This document shows positions 1 through 8,626 of a DNA stretch of 64,000 nt, in pieces. A model generated the notes under the pieces. That model searched no databases and had not been told where the DNA came from. It was given only the letters and a program-made list of their open reading frames with translations. This DNA comes from an uncultured Oscillospiraceae bacterium (lineage in GTDB: Bacteria > Bacillota > Clostridia > Oscillospirales > Ruminococcaceae). Within the stretch, counting starts at the first letter, position 1. The number at the start of each line of letters is the position of its first letter. The stretch covers positions 105,984 to 169,983 of the forward strand of contig UQGL01000002.1 of assembly GCA_900540595.1 (NCBI GenBank). Direction: 5' to 3'. Position numbers and translations under genes: made by a program.

Positions 1-730
1 GACCGCGGGCCAGATCCACGACATGGATGTAGTCGCGCACGCCGGTGCCGTCGGGGGTCGGATAGTCGTTGCCAAAGACATGGACCTTCTCCAGCTTGCC
101 GACAGCGACCTTGGCGATGTAGGGCACAAGGTTGTTGGGAATGCCGTTGGGATCCTCGCCAATCAGGCCGGACGGATGGGCGCCGATGGGGTTGAAGTAG
201 CGCAGCAGCGCAACATTCAGCTCGGGGTCAGCCTTGCAGCAGTCGGTCAGGATGCGCTCGGTGAACACCTTGGTGGTGCCGTAGGGGTTTGTGGTGCCGC
301 CCACGGGGAAATCCTCGCGGATGGGCACACTGGCGGGGTCACCGTAGACGGTGGCAGAGGAGGAGAAGATGATGTTGTGGCAGTTGTGGCGGCGCATGAC
401 ATCCAGAATGTTCAGCGTGCAGGCCAGATTGTTGGAGTAGTACTCGATGGGCTTGGAAACGCTCTCACCCACAGCCTTGTAGGCGGCGAACTGGATCACG
501 CAGTCGATGTCCTCGTTCTCGGCGAAGATCTTTTCAACGGCGGATTTGTCGGTCATGTCAGCCTCGACAAAGCGGAAGTCCCTGCCTGCAATCTGCTTGA
601 CGCGGGCCAGAGCCTCAGGGCAGGAGTTGTAGTAGTTATCGGCCACAACAATGTCGTAGCCAGCGGCCAAAAGCTCCACACAGGTGTGGCTGCCGATGTA
701 ACCGGCGCCACCGCTTACCAGAATTGCCAT
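1..730 (-). CDS. galE: UDP-glucose 4-epimerase (partial, C-terminus outside window)
   Basis: Interconverts UDP-glucose and UDP-galactose in the Leloir pathway; cytoplasmic, NAD-dependent extended SDR. The N-terminus reads MAILVSGGAGYIGSHT, containing the GxxGxxG NAD-binding loop, followed by the SSSATVYG region and a YGTTK segment carrying the catalytic Tyr and Lys. The last visible residues match the family (TGVRDYIHVVDLA). About 243 codons are present of the usual ~335, so the C-terminal third lies beyond position 1. The ATG at 730 has an AAGGAGA ribosome binding site 8 bases upstream. An AraC-type regulator lies 72 bp upstream on the same strand and could be co-transcribed with or regulate it. 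Product is certain; the completeness of the gene cannot be judged here. Confidence 0.95.
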   Translation of the reverse strand, partial: MAILVSGGAGYIGSHTCVELLAAGYDIVVADNYYNSCPEALARVKQIAGRDFRFVEADMTDKSAVEKIFAENEDIDCVIQFAAYKAVGESVSKPIEYYSNNLACTLNILDVMRRHNCHNIIFSSSATVYGDPASVPIREDFPVGGTTNPYGTTKVFTERILTDCCKADPELNVALLRYFNPIGAHPSGLIGEDPNGIPNNLVPYIAKVAVGKLEKVHVFGNDYPTPDGTGVRDYIHVVDLARG

Positions 731-802
731 AACATTCGTCTCCTTGTAATTTATGATTTTGTTGCCTTCAGATGAGCGGTTCATCTGTCTTTACTTTGTA
801 TT

Positions 803-1735
803 TTACTCTTTCTGCGGGCTTTCTGCAATAGGTGTTTTTGATTCCGGTTTGCCTTTTTGTTGCCTGTTTTGCCGCCGGGCGGGCAGCCCCTGCTGGATGC
901 GGCGGTAGGCGGACGGCGTGTGGCCTGTGGCGGCGCGGAAGCGCTGGCTGAAATACGCGCCTGAGCAGTACCCCATCTGGGCGGCAACCTCGCCGGGGGA
1001 GGCACCGCGCGCCAGCAGCTGGGCCGCATATTCGATGCGCATGGCGGAAAATTCCTCCATCGCGGTGCGGCGCAGCCGCGCGCGGAACGCCTGCTGCAGC
1101 TGGGGGCGGGTGCAGCCCAGTGCTGCGCACACCTCGTCCACCTTCAGCTCCCGCGTGAGGTTGGCGGCAAAGTAGGCGCGCGCATCCTCGACCAGCACAT
1201 ACTGGCGGCGCTCCCGCCGTACACGGGCCACCGGACGCTTGGTGCGGCGGCAGCGGCGGGCCAGCAGGATCAGCAGGTTTTCGAGATGGATGATGAACTG
1301 CTGCATGGCTCCGAAGGGGAGATCCTCCTTTGCGATGGGAGGCTCGCCCCGCACGGGGGCGGCGTCAAACACCGTATTGGCGGTATTGGCCAGCCAGTCC
1401 AGATCGTGCTGCTCGGTCGGCTCAGCGTGCAGGGTCGTGCCGCGGAACCGGTCCATCGCCGCGCCGGTACAGTAAAAATCAATGCGCAGCGTTTCGGGCG
1501 GGACCTCCCCCACCGTGGTCATGGCGAACACCTCGCCGGGCTGGTGGAACAAGAGGCCGCCCGCCCGCAGCAGCACGCGGCGGTCATCGCAGCGTTCCTC
1601 GATGGTGCCGCTGCACACATAGATCAGCTGCCACGCCTGCGTCTGGCGCGGCGGAAAGGAGTCGTCGGCGCGCCACTCCGAGGTGTGTGCGGCGGGAACG
1701 GCCTCCACCCGCAGCGGAAAAACATCATTCAGCAT
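803..1735 (-). CDS. AraC-family transcriptional regulator
   Basis: 310-residue DNA-binding regulator. Residues ~1-110 look like an AraC-type cupin sensor domain (LIYVCSGTIEERCDDRR, then a PGEVFAM segment); residues ~200-300 form the double helix-turn-helix, with DEVCAALGCTRPQLQQAF as the first HTH and the typical second-HTH stretch GEVAAQMGYCSGAYFSQRFR ending in GHTPSAYRR. The effector is unknown. The gene is co-oriented with and 72 bp upstream of galE, which suggests a sugar-related role, but that is inference. A family A palindromic repeat lies just upstream (1768-1911), so its promoter, if independent, must lie between that repeat and 1735 or within it. Confidence 0.9.
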   Translation of the reverse strand: MLNDVFPLRVEAVPAAHTSEWRADDSFPPRQTQAWQLIYVCSGTIEERCDDRRVLLRAGGLLFHQPGEVFAMTTVGEVPPETLRIDFYCTGAAMDRFRGTTLHAEPTEQHDLDWLANTANTVFDAAPVRGEPPIAKEDLPFGAMQQFIIHLENLLILLARRCRRTKRPVARVRRERRQYVLVEDARAYFAANLTRELKVDEVCAALGCTRPQLQQAFRARLRRTAMEEFSAMRIEYAAQLLARGASPGEVAAQMGYCSGAYFSQRFRAATGHTPSAYRRIQQGLPARRQNRQQKGKPESKTPIAESPQKE

Positions 1736-1767
1736 GTGGGGCTCCTCCCAGTTTCATTGGACGAGTG

Positions 1768-1911
1768 GCTTCCCCCTTGGGGGAAGCTGTCAGCGGCTCC
1801 GACCGCTGACTGATGAGGGTAGCCTTGCCGCTATTGCCCGTTTACGGGCTGCTGCGGTACACGCGCCCCTCATCCGGCCCTGCGGGGCCACCTTCCCCCA
1901 AGGGGGAAGGC
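1768..1911. repeat. Family A palindromic repeat, full copy
   Basis: About 144-bp element bounded by two hairpins: a GCTTCCCCCTTGGGGGAAGC-type arm at the left and CCTTCCCCCAAGGGGGAAGG at the right. Between them are a second palindrome (CAGCGG..CCGCTG), the motif CTGATGAGGG and, near the right end, CCCCTCATCCGGCC. Comparable copies occur at 10397, 28714 and 38236, a half copy at 15770 and single-hairpin remnants at 13995, 24731 and 36624. It carries no ORF and lies between two minus-strand genes. Confidence 0.85.
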
Positions 1912-1920
1912 AAGGATCTA

Positions 1921-2922
1921 TCACACCGCTACCGCTCCCGGCCACGCATCCGCCGTTGGTTCCTCGCTGTCTGCAGTCCCATGCCGGAACACCCCCGGCT
2001 CCACCTTGCCCAGTGCCGGGAACTGTTCCAGCTCGGGGCAGCTCTCTGACAGACCGAGACAGTAGGCGGTCAGCGGGCTTATCGTCTTACTGATCGCATC
2101 GAACCGGCTTGTGCCGTCCGCCTCGTAGGTGCTGAGCATGATATCGTCAGGGTAGGTTTCCTCGACATAGGCGGTGAGGGCGGCATCGACATAGGGGTCG
2201 CTGCTGCCCTCGTAAAAATCTGGTGCGCCGAAGAGGTGCAGGATCTCGTGGGCAAAGGTGGCTGGGGATTCCGGCTCGCCATCGGTGTAGGCGTCGGTCT
2301 TGTACAGGCAGCTGTACTCATAGTAAAAGGACGCTCCGTCATCGGCATAGTGGGCCATCGTGAAAGAGGTGCCGCTGATGGGCAGGTAGAACAAAAACGC
2401 GATCTGCCGCGCTCCGTAGACCGCCAGACGGCTGTCTGTAGCCAGCGACTCGCACAAGGCGTCCATCTCCTCAAGAAAGGCGGTGCTTTCCTCAGAGTTT
2501 TCACCGCCCCGGATGGCTGACTGCAGCAGGTAGCTGCGGGTCAGGGCGGCATCGCTGCCGTCCCCGCTGCGGTCGCAGATAAGCTGCGGCACAGCGCCGT
2601 AGCCGGCTGCCTGTGCGTTGATCCAGTCCACGGCCATCGCGGTGCGCTGCACGGCGGCGGCGCGGTCCTCCGCGTCCCAGGTGCAGCCATGGGCAGCATC
2701 GTTGAGAAATACATTGACCAGCACGGTCGGGTCGGTCAGCAGCGCAGCGCTGCCGTAGCGCTGCTGCTCCTCGGTAAAGGCGGGCGTCGGCTCCGGCGTC
2801 GGCGTGGCGGAGGGCGCCTCGGCGCGGGGCAGCTCCGCAGGGATGCGCTGTACCGAAACGCGGGCCGTGCAGCTGCAGAGCAGCGCTGTGGCCAGCACAA
2901 GGGCCGCAATCTTTTTATACAT
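1921..2922 (-). CDS. Lipoprotein with HExxH zinc-metallopeptidase motif
   Basis: 333 residues. The N-terminus is a lipoprotein signal peptide with lipobox LLCSC (Cys ~17), followed by a low-complexity Ala/Pro/Thr linker (TPTPEPTPAF), so the protein should be lipid-anchored outside the membrane. Around residue 225 is HEILHLFGAPDFY, fitting the zinc-peptidase pattern HExxHxxGxxD, with both His, the catalytic Glu and a third potential metal ligand. I do not recognise the family beyond this motif; it could be a secreted metallopeptidase or a degenerate relative. The stop codon directly abuts the family A repeat at 1768-1911. It lies 65 bp downstream of clpE on the same strand. Confidence 0.75.
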   Translation of the reverse strand: MYKKIAALVLATALLCSCTARVSVQRIPAELPRAEAPSATPTPEPTPAFTEEQQRYGSAALLTDPTVLVNVFLNDAAHGCTWDAEDRAAAVQRTAMAVDWINAQAAGYGAVPQLICDRSGDGSDAALTRSYLLQSAIRGGENSEESTAFLEEMDALCESLATDSRLAVYGARQIAFLFYLPISGTSFTMAHYADDGASFYYEYSCLYKTDAYTDGEPESPATFAHEILHLFGAPDFYEGSSDPYVDAALTAYVEETYPDDIMLSTYEADGTSRFDAISKTISPLTAYCLGLSESCPELEQFPALGKVEPGVFRHGTADSEEPTADAWPGAVAV

Positions 2923-2987
2923 GATATAACCCCGTTCGGGCGCTGCCGCAGCATTCCGGAAATACGCGGGAGCTGTGCGGCAATGCC

Positions 2988-5300
2988 TTATATATCCAGT
3001 ACAGCTTTTCCGTTGCGGTCAACCAGCGCAAGCGTGACCTCGCTGCCGTTCAGGCGGCCGTCCACCAGCGCATCGGAGATCGGGTCCTCGATGGTTTTGC
3101 GGATAGTGCGGCGCAGCTCGCGTGCGCCGTACTTGGCGGAGCTTTCGGCCACAATGTCTGCCAATGCGGGCTGGTCGTAGTGCAGCGTGATGCCGTGGGC
3201 AGCAAGCCCCGGCTTGTACTCATCCAGCATCAGCGCGGCGATCCGCTCAAGATCCTCCTCGCTCAGCGGGCGGAAGGTGATGATCTCGTCCACACGGCCG
3301 ATAAACTCGGGCCGCAGGAACTCCTGCAGCGCCTTCATGCTGCGGTCGGCACTGGCCACCTCGGCCTTTTTGCCGAAGCCGGTCGCGCCGCTCTGGTCGG
3401 TCGAGCCGGCGTTGGAAGTCATGCAGATGACCGTGTTGGAAAAGTCCACCGTGCGGCCCTGTGCATCGTTGATCTTGCCCTCGTCCAAAATTTGCAGCAG
3501 GATGTTCATGACATCGGGATGCGCTTTTTCAATTTCGTCAAACAGCACGACGCTGTAGGGGTGGCGGCGCACCTTCTCGGTCAGCTGCCCGGCCTCATCG
3601 TAGCCGACATAGCCCGGAGGCGAGCCAATCAGACGGGACACCGCATATTTTTCCATATATTCGCTCATGTCGATCGAGATGAGCGGGTCCACGGTGTCAA
3701 AAAGCTGGTTGGCCAGCTGCTTGACCAGCTCGGTCTTGCCGACACCGGTCGGGCCGACAAAGATGAAGCTGGCGGGGCGGTGGCGGCCGGACAGGTCGGC
3801 GCGGGCGCGCTTGATGGCACTGGCCACGGCGTGGACGGCCTCGTCCTGCCCGATAATGTGCGCTTTCAGGGCATCCTCCAGCCCCTGCAGGCGGCCATAC
3901 TCGGTCTCCTTGATCTTGACGGCAGGCACGCCGGTCCACAGCTCGATGACCTGCGCCACATCGTCCATCGTGACCTCGATCTCTGCGGCCTTCAGCTGCA
4001 GAGCAGGCAGTTTTTCGCGCTGCTTCGCTAGATCGGTTTTGACCGCGGCAAGTGCCTCGTAGTCGATGGCGGCGTCCTGACCGTTCTGCGGCTCGGGATT
4101 CTCCAGCTCATGCTCGCGGGCTTCCAGCTCCGTGACCTTGCGCTGTGTCTCCAGCAGCTCGGTGATCTCGGGGTGGCGCAGGTTGCAGCAGGCACAGGCC
4201 TCGTCCAGCAGGTCGATGGCCTTGTCAGGCAGGAAACGGTCGGTGATATAGCGCTCCGACAGCTTGACGATGCTGGTGACGATGGCGTCCGGCACACGGA
4301 CGCAGTGGTGCTTCTCGTAATAGATGCGGATGCCTTTGATGACCTCGATCGTATCCAGCAGGGACGGCTCCTCGACCTTGACGGGCTGGAAACGGCGTTC
4401 CAGCGCGGAATCCTTCTCGATATATTTGCGGTACTCGGCAAAGGTGGTCGCGCCGATGACCTGCATCTGCCCGCGGGAGAGCGCGGGCTTCATGATGTTG
4501 GCAGCATTCATCGAGCCGTCCGAATCGCCGGCACCCACGATGGAGTGGATCTCGTCAATAAACAGAATGATGTTGCCGGCGGACTTGACCTCGCTGATAA
4601 GGCCCTTGACACGCTGCTCAAACTGGCCGCGGAACTGGGTGCCTGCCACAAGGGAGGTCATGTCCAGCAGGTAGATCTCCTTGTCCTGCAGCCGCGCGGG
4701 AACCTTGCCCTCGGCGATGCGCTGGGCAATGCCCTCGGCGATGGCGGTCTTGCCGACACCGGCCTCGCCGATCAGACAGGGGTTGTTCTTCTGGCGGCGG
4801 CAAAGAATTTGAATCGTGCGGTAGATCTCGCGGTCGCGGCCGATGATGCGGTCGGTCTTGCCATCGCGGGCCTTCTGGGTCAGATTCTCGCAGTAGGTCT
4901 CAAGGAACTTGCGGCGGGGAGCCTTTTCCTTCTTGCCGTTTTTGGGCTTGGCATCGTCCTTGTTCTGGCGCGCACCAAAGCCGAACGGGAACACAGGGCT
5001 GCCGCCCGGCACAAAATCGTCCTGCGCGGCGGCGTCATCGCCGGTCTCGGCCTCCTCGCTGCCCATCATGGGGGCAAGCATACCGGAGTCGGCAGCCTCC
5101 TGCAGGAAGCTGCCCATCCGCTCCTCCATATTTTCCAGATCCTGATCCGACATGCCGAACTGCTTCATCAGGTCGTCCACAGGCTGGATGTGCATGGCGC
5201 GGGCGCAGGTCAGGCAGTAGCCCTCCTGAACGGGCTTGCCGTTTTCAAGCCGCTGCACAAAGACAACGGCGGGGCGTTTTTGGCATTTAACACAAAGCAT
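2988..5300 (-). CDS. clpE: ClpE-type AAA+ unfoldase with N-terminal zinc finger
   Basis: Hsp100 ATPase that unfolds proteins for ClpP. The first ~32 residues form a C4 zinc finger ([10 protein letters not shown] ... [10 protein letters not shown]), the hallmark of ClpE rather than ClpC. Two AAA+ modules follow: Walker A GEAGVGKT near residue 178 with Walker [10 protein letters not shown], and Walker A GPTGVGKT near residue 515 with [12 protein letters not shown]. 770 residues, close to known ClpE. I chose ATG 5300, which begins the zinc finger and has GAGGTGA upstream, over an in-frame start at 5351 that reads into a repeat. clpE genes are usually CtsR-regulated; I do not see a convincing CtsR heptad repeat upstream. 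Confidence 0.93.
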   Translation of the reverse strand: MLCVKCQKRPAVVFVQRLENGKPVQEGYCLTCARAMHIQPVDDLMKQFGMSDQDLENMEERMGSFLQEAADSGMLAPMMGSEEAETGDDAAAQDDFVPGGSPVFPFGFGARQNKDDAKPKNGKKEKAPRRKFLETYCENLTQKARDGKTDRIIGRDREIYRTIQILCRRQKNNPCLIGEAGVGKTAIAEGIAQRIAEGKVPARLQDKEIYLLDMTSLVAGTQFRGQFEQRVKGLISEVKSAGNIILFIDEIHSIVGAGDSDGSMNAANIMKPALSRGQMQVIGATTFAEYRKYIEKDSALERRFQPVKVEEPSLLDTIEVIKGIRIYYEKHHCVRVPDAIVTSIVKLSERYITDRFLPDKAIDLLDEACACCNLRHPEITELLETQRKVTELEAREHELENPEPQNGQDAAIDYEALAAVKTDLAKQREKLPALQLKAAEIEVTMDDVAQVIELWTGVPAVKIKETEYGRLQGLEDALKAHIIGQDEAVHAVASAIKRARADLSGRHRPASFIFVGPTGVGKTELVKQLANQLFDTVDPLISIDMSEYMEKYAVSRLIGSPPGYVGYDEAGQLTEKVRRHPYSVVLFDEIEKAHPDVMNILLQILDEGKINDAQGRTVDFSNTVICMTSNAGSTDQSGATGFGKKAEVASADRSMKALQEFLRPEFIGRVDEIITFRPLSEEDLERIAALMLDEYKPGLAAHGITLHYDQPALADIVAESSAKYGARELRRTIRKTIEDPISDALVDGRLNGSEVTLALVDRNGKAVLDI

Positions 5301-5357
5301 TGTATCACCTCTATGAAAAGCGCCCGATGGGGGCACATGGGATTGCGACAAATTGTT

Positions 5358-5419
5358 GTAGGGGGGCGGATAGGGAATCCGCCCCTGCGTAGGGCGGGCA
5401 GTCCCCTGCCCGCCGCACC
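5358..5419. repeat. Family B hairpin repeat, two adjacent units
   Basis: Two units, each opening with GTAGGG: GTAGGGG-GGCGGAT..ATCCGCC and GTAGGG-CGGGCAG..CTGCCCG. The second unit is identical to the repeat at 61106-61136. Lies just upstream of clpE. Confidence 0.8.
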
Positions 5420-5440
5420 TTAGTCACACTACTATTATTA

Positions 5441-5480
5441 AACAAACCCTGCCAAATTGCAAGTTTTGGCGGGGCTTGTT
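5441..5480 (-). terminator. Probable terminator after cvpA-like gene
   Basis: Arms AACAAACCCTGCCAAA and TTTTGGCGGGGCTTGTT form a long imperfect stem between the cvpA-like stop and clpE. On the minus strand it is followed by only a weak T-rich tract, so termination may be partial. Confidence 0.5.
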
Positions 5481-5490
5481 CAAAAAATGT

Positions 5491-6162
5491 TTAATAATGG
5501 ACTAAAAACGGGTTGAACGCGCCGAAGAAGCTGTAGCCGATGCTCTGCTGCAGCGCGGCGGGGGTCAGCCAGTCGAACTTGCCTGCGGTGATGCCGGCCG
5601 CAAACCAGAGGGCCAGCGCCACAAGCCAGCAGTCCAGCGCGCCGGTGACAAGGCCCAGACAAAGCCCGAGCAGGCGGTTGGCCCCGCCCAGCAGCGGCAG
5701 CGCATTGACGCCGCGCAGCAGCCGAACCAGCAGGGCGAACACCCAGCGCACGACCAGGCAGAGCAGCACAAAAAGCACGACCTGCACAAGCGGCAGGAAC
5801 AGCGGCTCCAGCAGGGCGGTGAGCTTTTCGGGCAGTTGATCTCCGGCGGTCTGCAGCGCGTTGGCGGCAGCGGTGCGCAGCGATTCGGGCAGGAAATCCA
5901 GCTGCTGCAGGGCGGCGGCGATGTCCCCGCCGGACTGGGCTATGGCCTCATTGACCCGGGCAGTCACGGAATCGCTGAAAAAGCGGGTGTAGACCTCGGG
6001 GGCCAGTGTGCGGCTGCCCCAGACGGCAACGCCGACGCCCAGCACCGCGCCGACCAGCTCGGTCAGACCGGCGAGGAAGCCCTTCTGCCAGCTTTTGACG
6101 GCGGCAAACGAGAAGATGGCAAGAAAGAGAAAATCATAGATAAGTGCAGGTGAAAAGGACAT
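5491..6162 (-). CDS. CvpA-family membrane protein
   Basis: About 223 residues. Starts MSFSPALIYDFLFLAIFS, then AVKSWQKGFLAGLTELVGAV: the N-terminal helix followed by the charged KGF turn typical of CvpA-family proteins (CvpA of E. coli is linked to colicin V production and stress tolerance; YshB in Bacillus). Four hydrophobic segments are apparent, the last pair after residue ~120. A longer in-frame start at 6240, just after the upstream stop codon, has a GGAGGG site; I prefer 6162 because family alignment begins there, but its ribosome site is weaker. Downstream of the DUF5711-like gene and probably co-transcribed. Function in Firmicutes is not established. Confidence 0.7.
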   Translation of the reverse strand: MSFSPALIYDFLFLAIFSFAAVKSWQKGFLAGLTELVGAVLGVGVAVWGSRTLAPEVYTRFFSDSVTARVNEAIAQSGGDIAAALQQLDFLPESLRTAAANALQTAGDQLPEKLTALLEPLFLPLVQVVLFVLLCLVVRWVFALLVRLLRGVNALPLLGGANRLLGLCLGLVTGALDCWLVALALWFAAGITAGKFDWLTPAALQQSIGYSFFGAFNPFLVHY

Positions 6163-6241
6163 AGACAGGTACTTCTTTCTCAAAAAATCAAAGGTAATTT
6201 CCGGCTGCCCGGGAATACGGCAGACGCCGCGCAGCCCCATG

Positions 6242-7585
6242 CTACGAGCCGCCCTCCAGCACCTCCGCCCGGCTGCCCGTGAACAGCAGCGGCTTTGCGG
6301 CGTTCACAACCGCCAGCGGGCGGGAGGCAAGGTCACTGTACACCCAGTTCTGCACGCCGTCATAGCCGTAGCACTCCACGGCATCGGGGCAGAGCAGGTA
6401 GATGTCGGTATCCGTGGCCGACACACCAAAGGCCTGCCGGGCCGGTATCTCGGCCATGGGGGTCAGGGTCTCCGACAGGGTGACAAGGTTGTTGCCGCCG
6501 CGCACCGTCAACAGCAGGGCGGTCTGGCGGCGGCCGGGTGCCACGCTCTGCAGCGCAGCCCCGCCGTAGTCATAGCGGGCGGTCTCGGTGCCGGTCGTGG
6601 GGTCCAGCACAGCAAGGTAGGTGTCGAACACCGCCATGACCCGCCGCTCACTCTGCCAGTCAAGCCGCAGGAGCATGCTGCCCTGATCGGCGGTGTAGAC
6701 AGGGCCTTCGGCATCGGTGTCCATACTCATAAAATAGACCGAGCAGCTCAGCTGCCCCTCCCGGGCGCTGAGCATACCGGCGGCGAACCGGCGGCTGTCA
6801 GGGGAGAAATCCAATGCGATCGGCGTACCGGCGGACTGGGTCATCTCCCAGCTGTACAGCAAATGCAGCGAGGGGTCAAACACCTGCACCTGCGCGGCGT
6901 AGCGACCCGACTCCGTGACAACGGCAAGCGAATTGTTGTTGGACATGGCACAGAGCAGGATGCCCGCGTCAAAGCTCTGGGAATAGAGTGTCCGGGTCCG
7001 GCTGCAGATCGTCAGCTCGTTTCCGGCGCGGTTGTACACGGCAAAATGGGTACCGCCCACGGCCAGCACAGGCCGCGCGTAGGAGGGCTGCAGACTGAGG
7101 ATCTTGGCACCGTAGGCCGAATAGACAAGCACATCCTCGGCCCCCAATTCGACAAAGCCGCCCGCAAGAGGTTCGATCTGCAGCGGCTCGCTGATGCCTG
7201 TGGTGGCGGGCCAACTGCCGTCTGTGCGGTTGATATAGAGCAACGCACTGTCCACCGTATCCCCCAGCATGGCGAGGGAGGCCGACAAGGCGCCTGTCAG
7301 CACGGTGATGGCAACGGCCAGCACGGCAATGAGCACGCCGAAGAATACCCGCCGCCGGTGCTGCCGCTGTTTGTAGAGCGGTGTCAGGGATTTGAGCCGT
7401 GCGCCGCTCCCCCCTGCTGTGGGGTCGGCAGTCTTTGGCGGCGGGGCGGCGCGGCGCACCGGCTTGGAGGTGCGCAGACTGATGTCCCCGCTGGTGCCGC
7501 GGATGCCTGCCTCGGGGGCCTGCCCCTGCTCCCGCGCCAGCATCCGCTGCCGCCGTGCCAGGCGTTCTTTTTCTGCCTTGTTCAT
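6242..7585 (-). CDS. DUF5711-like membrane-anchored beta-propeller protein
   Basis: 447 residues. Basic N-terminal cytoplasmic region (MNKAEKERLARRQRML), then one transmembrane helix around residues 95-115 (VFFGVLIAVLAVAITVL), then a large extracellular region with repeated beta-blade-like stretches (VLVYSAYGAKILSL, LTICSRTRTLYSQSF, VQVFDPSLHLLYSWEM), resembling PQQ/WD-type propellers and the DUF5711 family of Clostridia. Start ATG 7585 has GGAGGG upstream; the in-frame start at 7729 would translate through a family B repeat and is rejected. Function unknown; the architecture suggests a surface scaffold or sensor. Confidence 0.7.
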   Translation of the reverse strand: MNKAEKERLARRQRMLAREQGQAPEAGIRGTSGDISLRTSKPVRRAAPPPKTADPTAGGSGARLKSLTPLYKQRQHRRRVFFGVLIAVLAVAITVLTGALSASLAMLGDTVDSALLYINRTDGSWPATTGISEPLQIEPLAGGFVELGAEDVLVYSAYGAKILSLQPSYARPVLAVGGTHFAVYNRAGNELTICSRTRTLYSQSFDAGILLCAMSNNNSLAVVTESGRYAAQVQVFDPSLHLLYSWEMTQSAGTPIALDFSPDSRRFAAGMLSAREGQLSCSVYFMSMDTDAEGPVYTADQGSMLLRLDWQSERRVMAVFDTYLAVLDPTTGTETARYDYGGAALQSVAPGRRQTALLLTVRGGNNLVTLSETLTPMAEIPARQAFGVSATDTDIYLLCPDAVECYGYDGVQNWVYSDLASRPLAVVNAAKPLLFTGSRAEVLEGGS

Positions 7586-7615
7586 CGGGCAGGCTCCCTC
7601 CTTTCGTGTGTATCT

Positions 7616-7765
7616 GTAGGGGTCGGGCATGCCCGACCCGCGGCTGTACGGCAGACGCGATTCTGCGGGAAAATTGCGGGCGGGGCATGCCCCGCCCCTA
7701 CATGCAGAATTCGTAGGGGCGCGTTCCATATGCGCCCGCGGGGTGTCAGGGACGCCGCCCCCTAC
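7616..7765. repeat. Family B hairpin repeats, two composite units
   Basis: First composite: GTAGGGG-TCGGGCATGCCCGA-CCCGC, a 34-base spacer, then GCGGG-CGGGGCATGCCCCG-CCCCTAC. Second composite: GTAGGGG-CGCGTTCCATATGCG-CCCGC, then a GGCGTC-like arm ending CCCCCTAC. The right terminus overlaps the end of truA and supplies its TAG stop codon (7762-7764). Confidence 0.85.
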
Positions 7766-8523
7766 GAAATGGCATCCAACCCCGGATAGTCCACCCTCTC
7801 CAAAAACAACCCCTTGGCGGGCAGGGTCGGCCCTGCCTGTTTGCGGTCGCGGCTTTCCAATAGCGGGGGGATACTGTCGGGGGTGCGCTTGTGCAGCCCG
7901 GCCTGAACCAGCGTACCGGCCAGAATACGCACCATATTGTACAGGTAACCGTCAGCCGTGACGGAAATTGTAAATAAATTTCCGCTTTGTACAACAGTAC
8001 AATCCGTAATGGTTCGCACCGTGTCCCCGTGGGCGGCAGCGCTGGAGCCGGAGGCGCAGAGCGCTGAAAAATCATGTGTACCTACGAATTTTGCGGCAGC
8101 CGCCTGCATGGCGGCCAGATCCAGCGCAGGCCAGATCCGGTGGCAGGTGTCAAACAGAAAGGGATCATCCACCCGCGCGTTCAGCAGGTAGTAGTGATAG
8201 GTCTTGGCGTGGGCGGCGTACCGCGCATGAAAGCTGTCCGGCACAGGCTGGATGTCCACCGCGCGTATATCCGGCGGCAGATGGGCGTTGAGCGCCGGGA
8301 CAAGCTTTTGCATCGGCACCCTGCCAGTATAGCAGAAGCTGAGCGCGAAACGCCGCGCATGGACGCCCGCATCGGTGCGGGAGCAGCCTTTTACATCAGG
8401 CCGCTGGCCCAGCACGGCCTGCATGGCATCCTGCAAAACGGCGCAGACTGTCGGTGCATTGGGCTGCACCTGAAAGCCTGCGTAGTTTGTACCCTTGTAG
8501 GAAATCCAAAGTAGATAGGTCAT
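7762..8523 (-). CDS. truA: tRNA pseudouridine(38-40) synthase TruA
   Basis: Converts U38-U40 in the tRNA anticodon stem-loop to pseudouridine. 253 residues, normal length. Residues ~45-60 hold the family motif GCSRTDAGVHA with the catalytic Asp; FHARY and the later KTYHYYL, DFSALCASG and YNMVRILAG segments match TruA. It follows ecfT on the same strand, the order ecfA1-ecfA2-ecfT-truA being conserved in many Firmicutes. The stop codon TAG is provided by the terminal GTAGGGG of the adjoining family B repeat, so the last few residues (GLDAIS) may have been trimmed or added by repeat insertion. Confidence 0.95.
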   Translation of the reverse strand: MTYLLWISYKGTNYAGFQVQPNAPTVCAVLQDAMQAVLGQRPDVKGCSRTDAGVHARRFALSFCYTGRVPMQKLVPALNAHLPPDIRAVDIQPVPDSFHARYAAHAKTYHYYLLNARVDDPFLFDTCHRIWPALDLAAMQAAAAKFVGTHDFSALCASGSSAAAHGDTVRTITDCTVVQSGNLFTISVTADGYLYNMVRILAGTLVQAGLHKRTPDSIPPLLESRDRKQAGPTLPAKGLFLERVDYPGLDAIS

Positions 8524-8538
8524 AAATCACCTGAAATT

Positions 8539-8609
8539 GTAGGGGCGGATTCCATATGCGCCCGCAGGGTGGCAGCCGATGGGCGGGCGGATATGGAATC
8601 CGCCCCTAC
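8539..8609. repeat. Family B hairpin repeat, composite unit
   Basis: GTAGGGG-CGGATTCCATATGCG-CCCGC, a 21-base spacer, then GGGCGG-GCGGATATGGAATCCGC-CCCTAC. The two outer termini are inverted copies of each other. Lies between ecfT and truA. Confidence 0.85.
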
Positions 8610-8626
8610 GGATCGCGGCAAAATCT

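Noticed and set aside
1768..1911. CRISPR array
   Set aside because: The repeats are dispersed across the window, palindromic and not separated by uniform spacers; no cas genes are present.
5300..5490. CtsR operator upstream of clpE
   Set aside because: No pair of GGTCAAA-type heptads was found; the region is filled by family B repeats and a hairpin.
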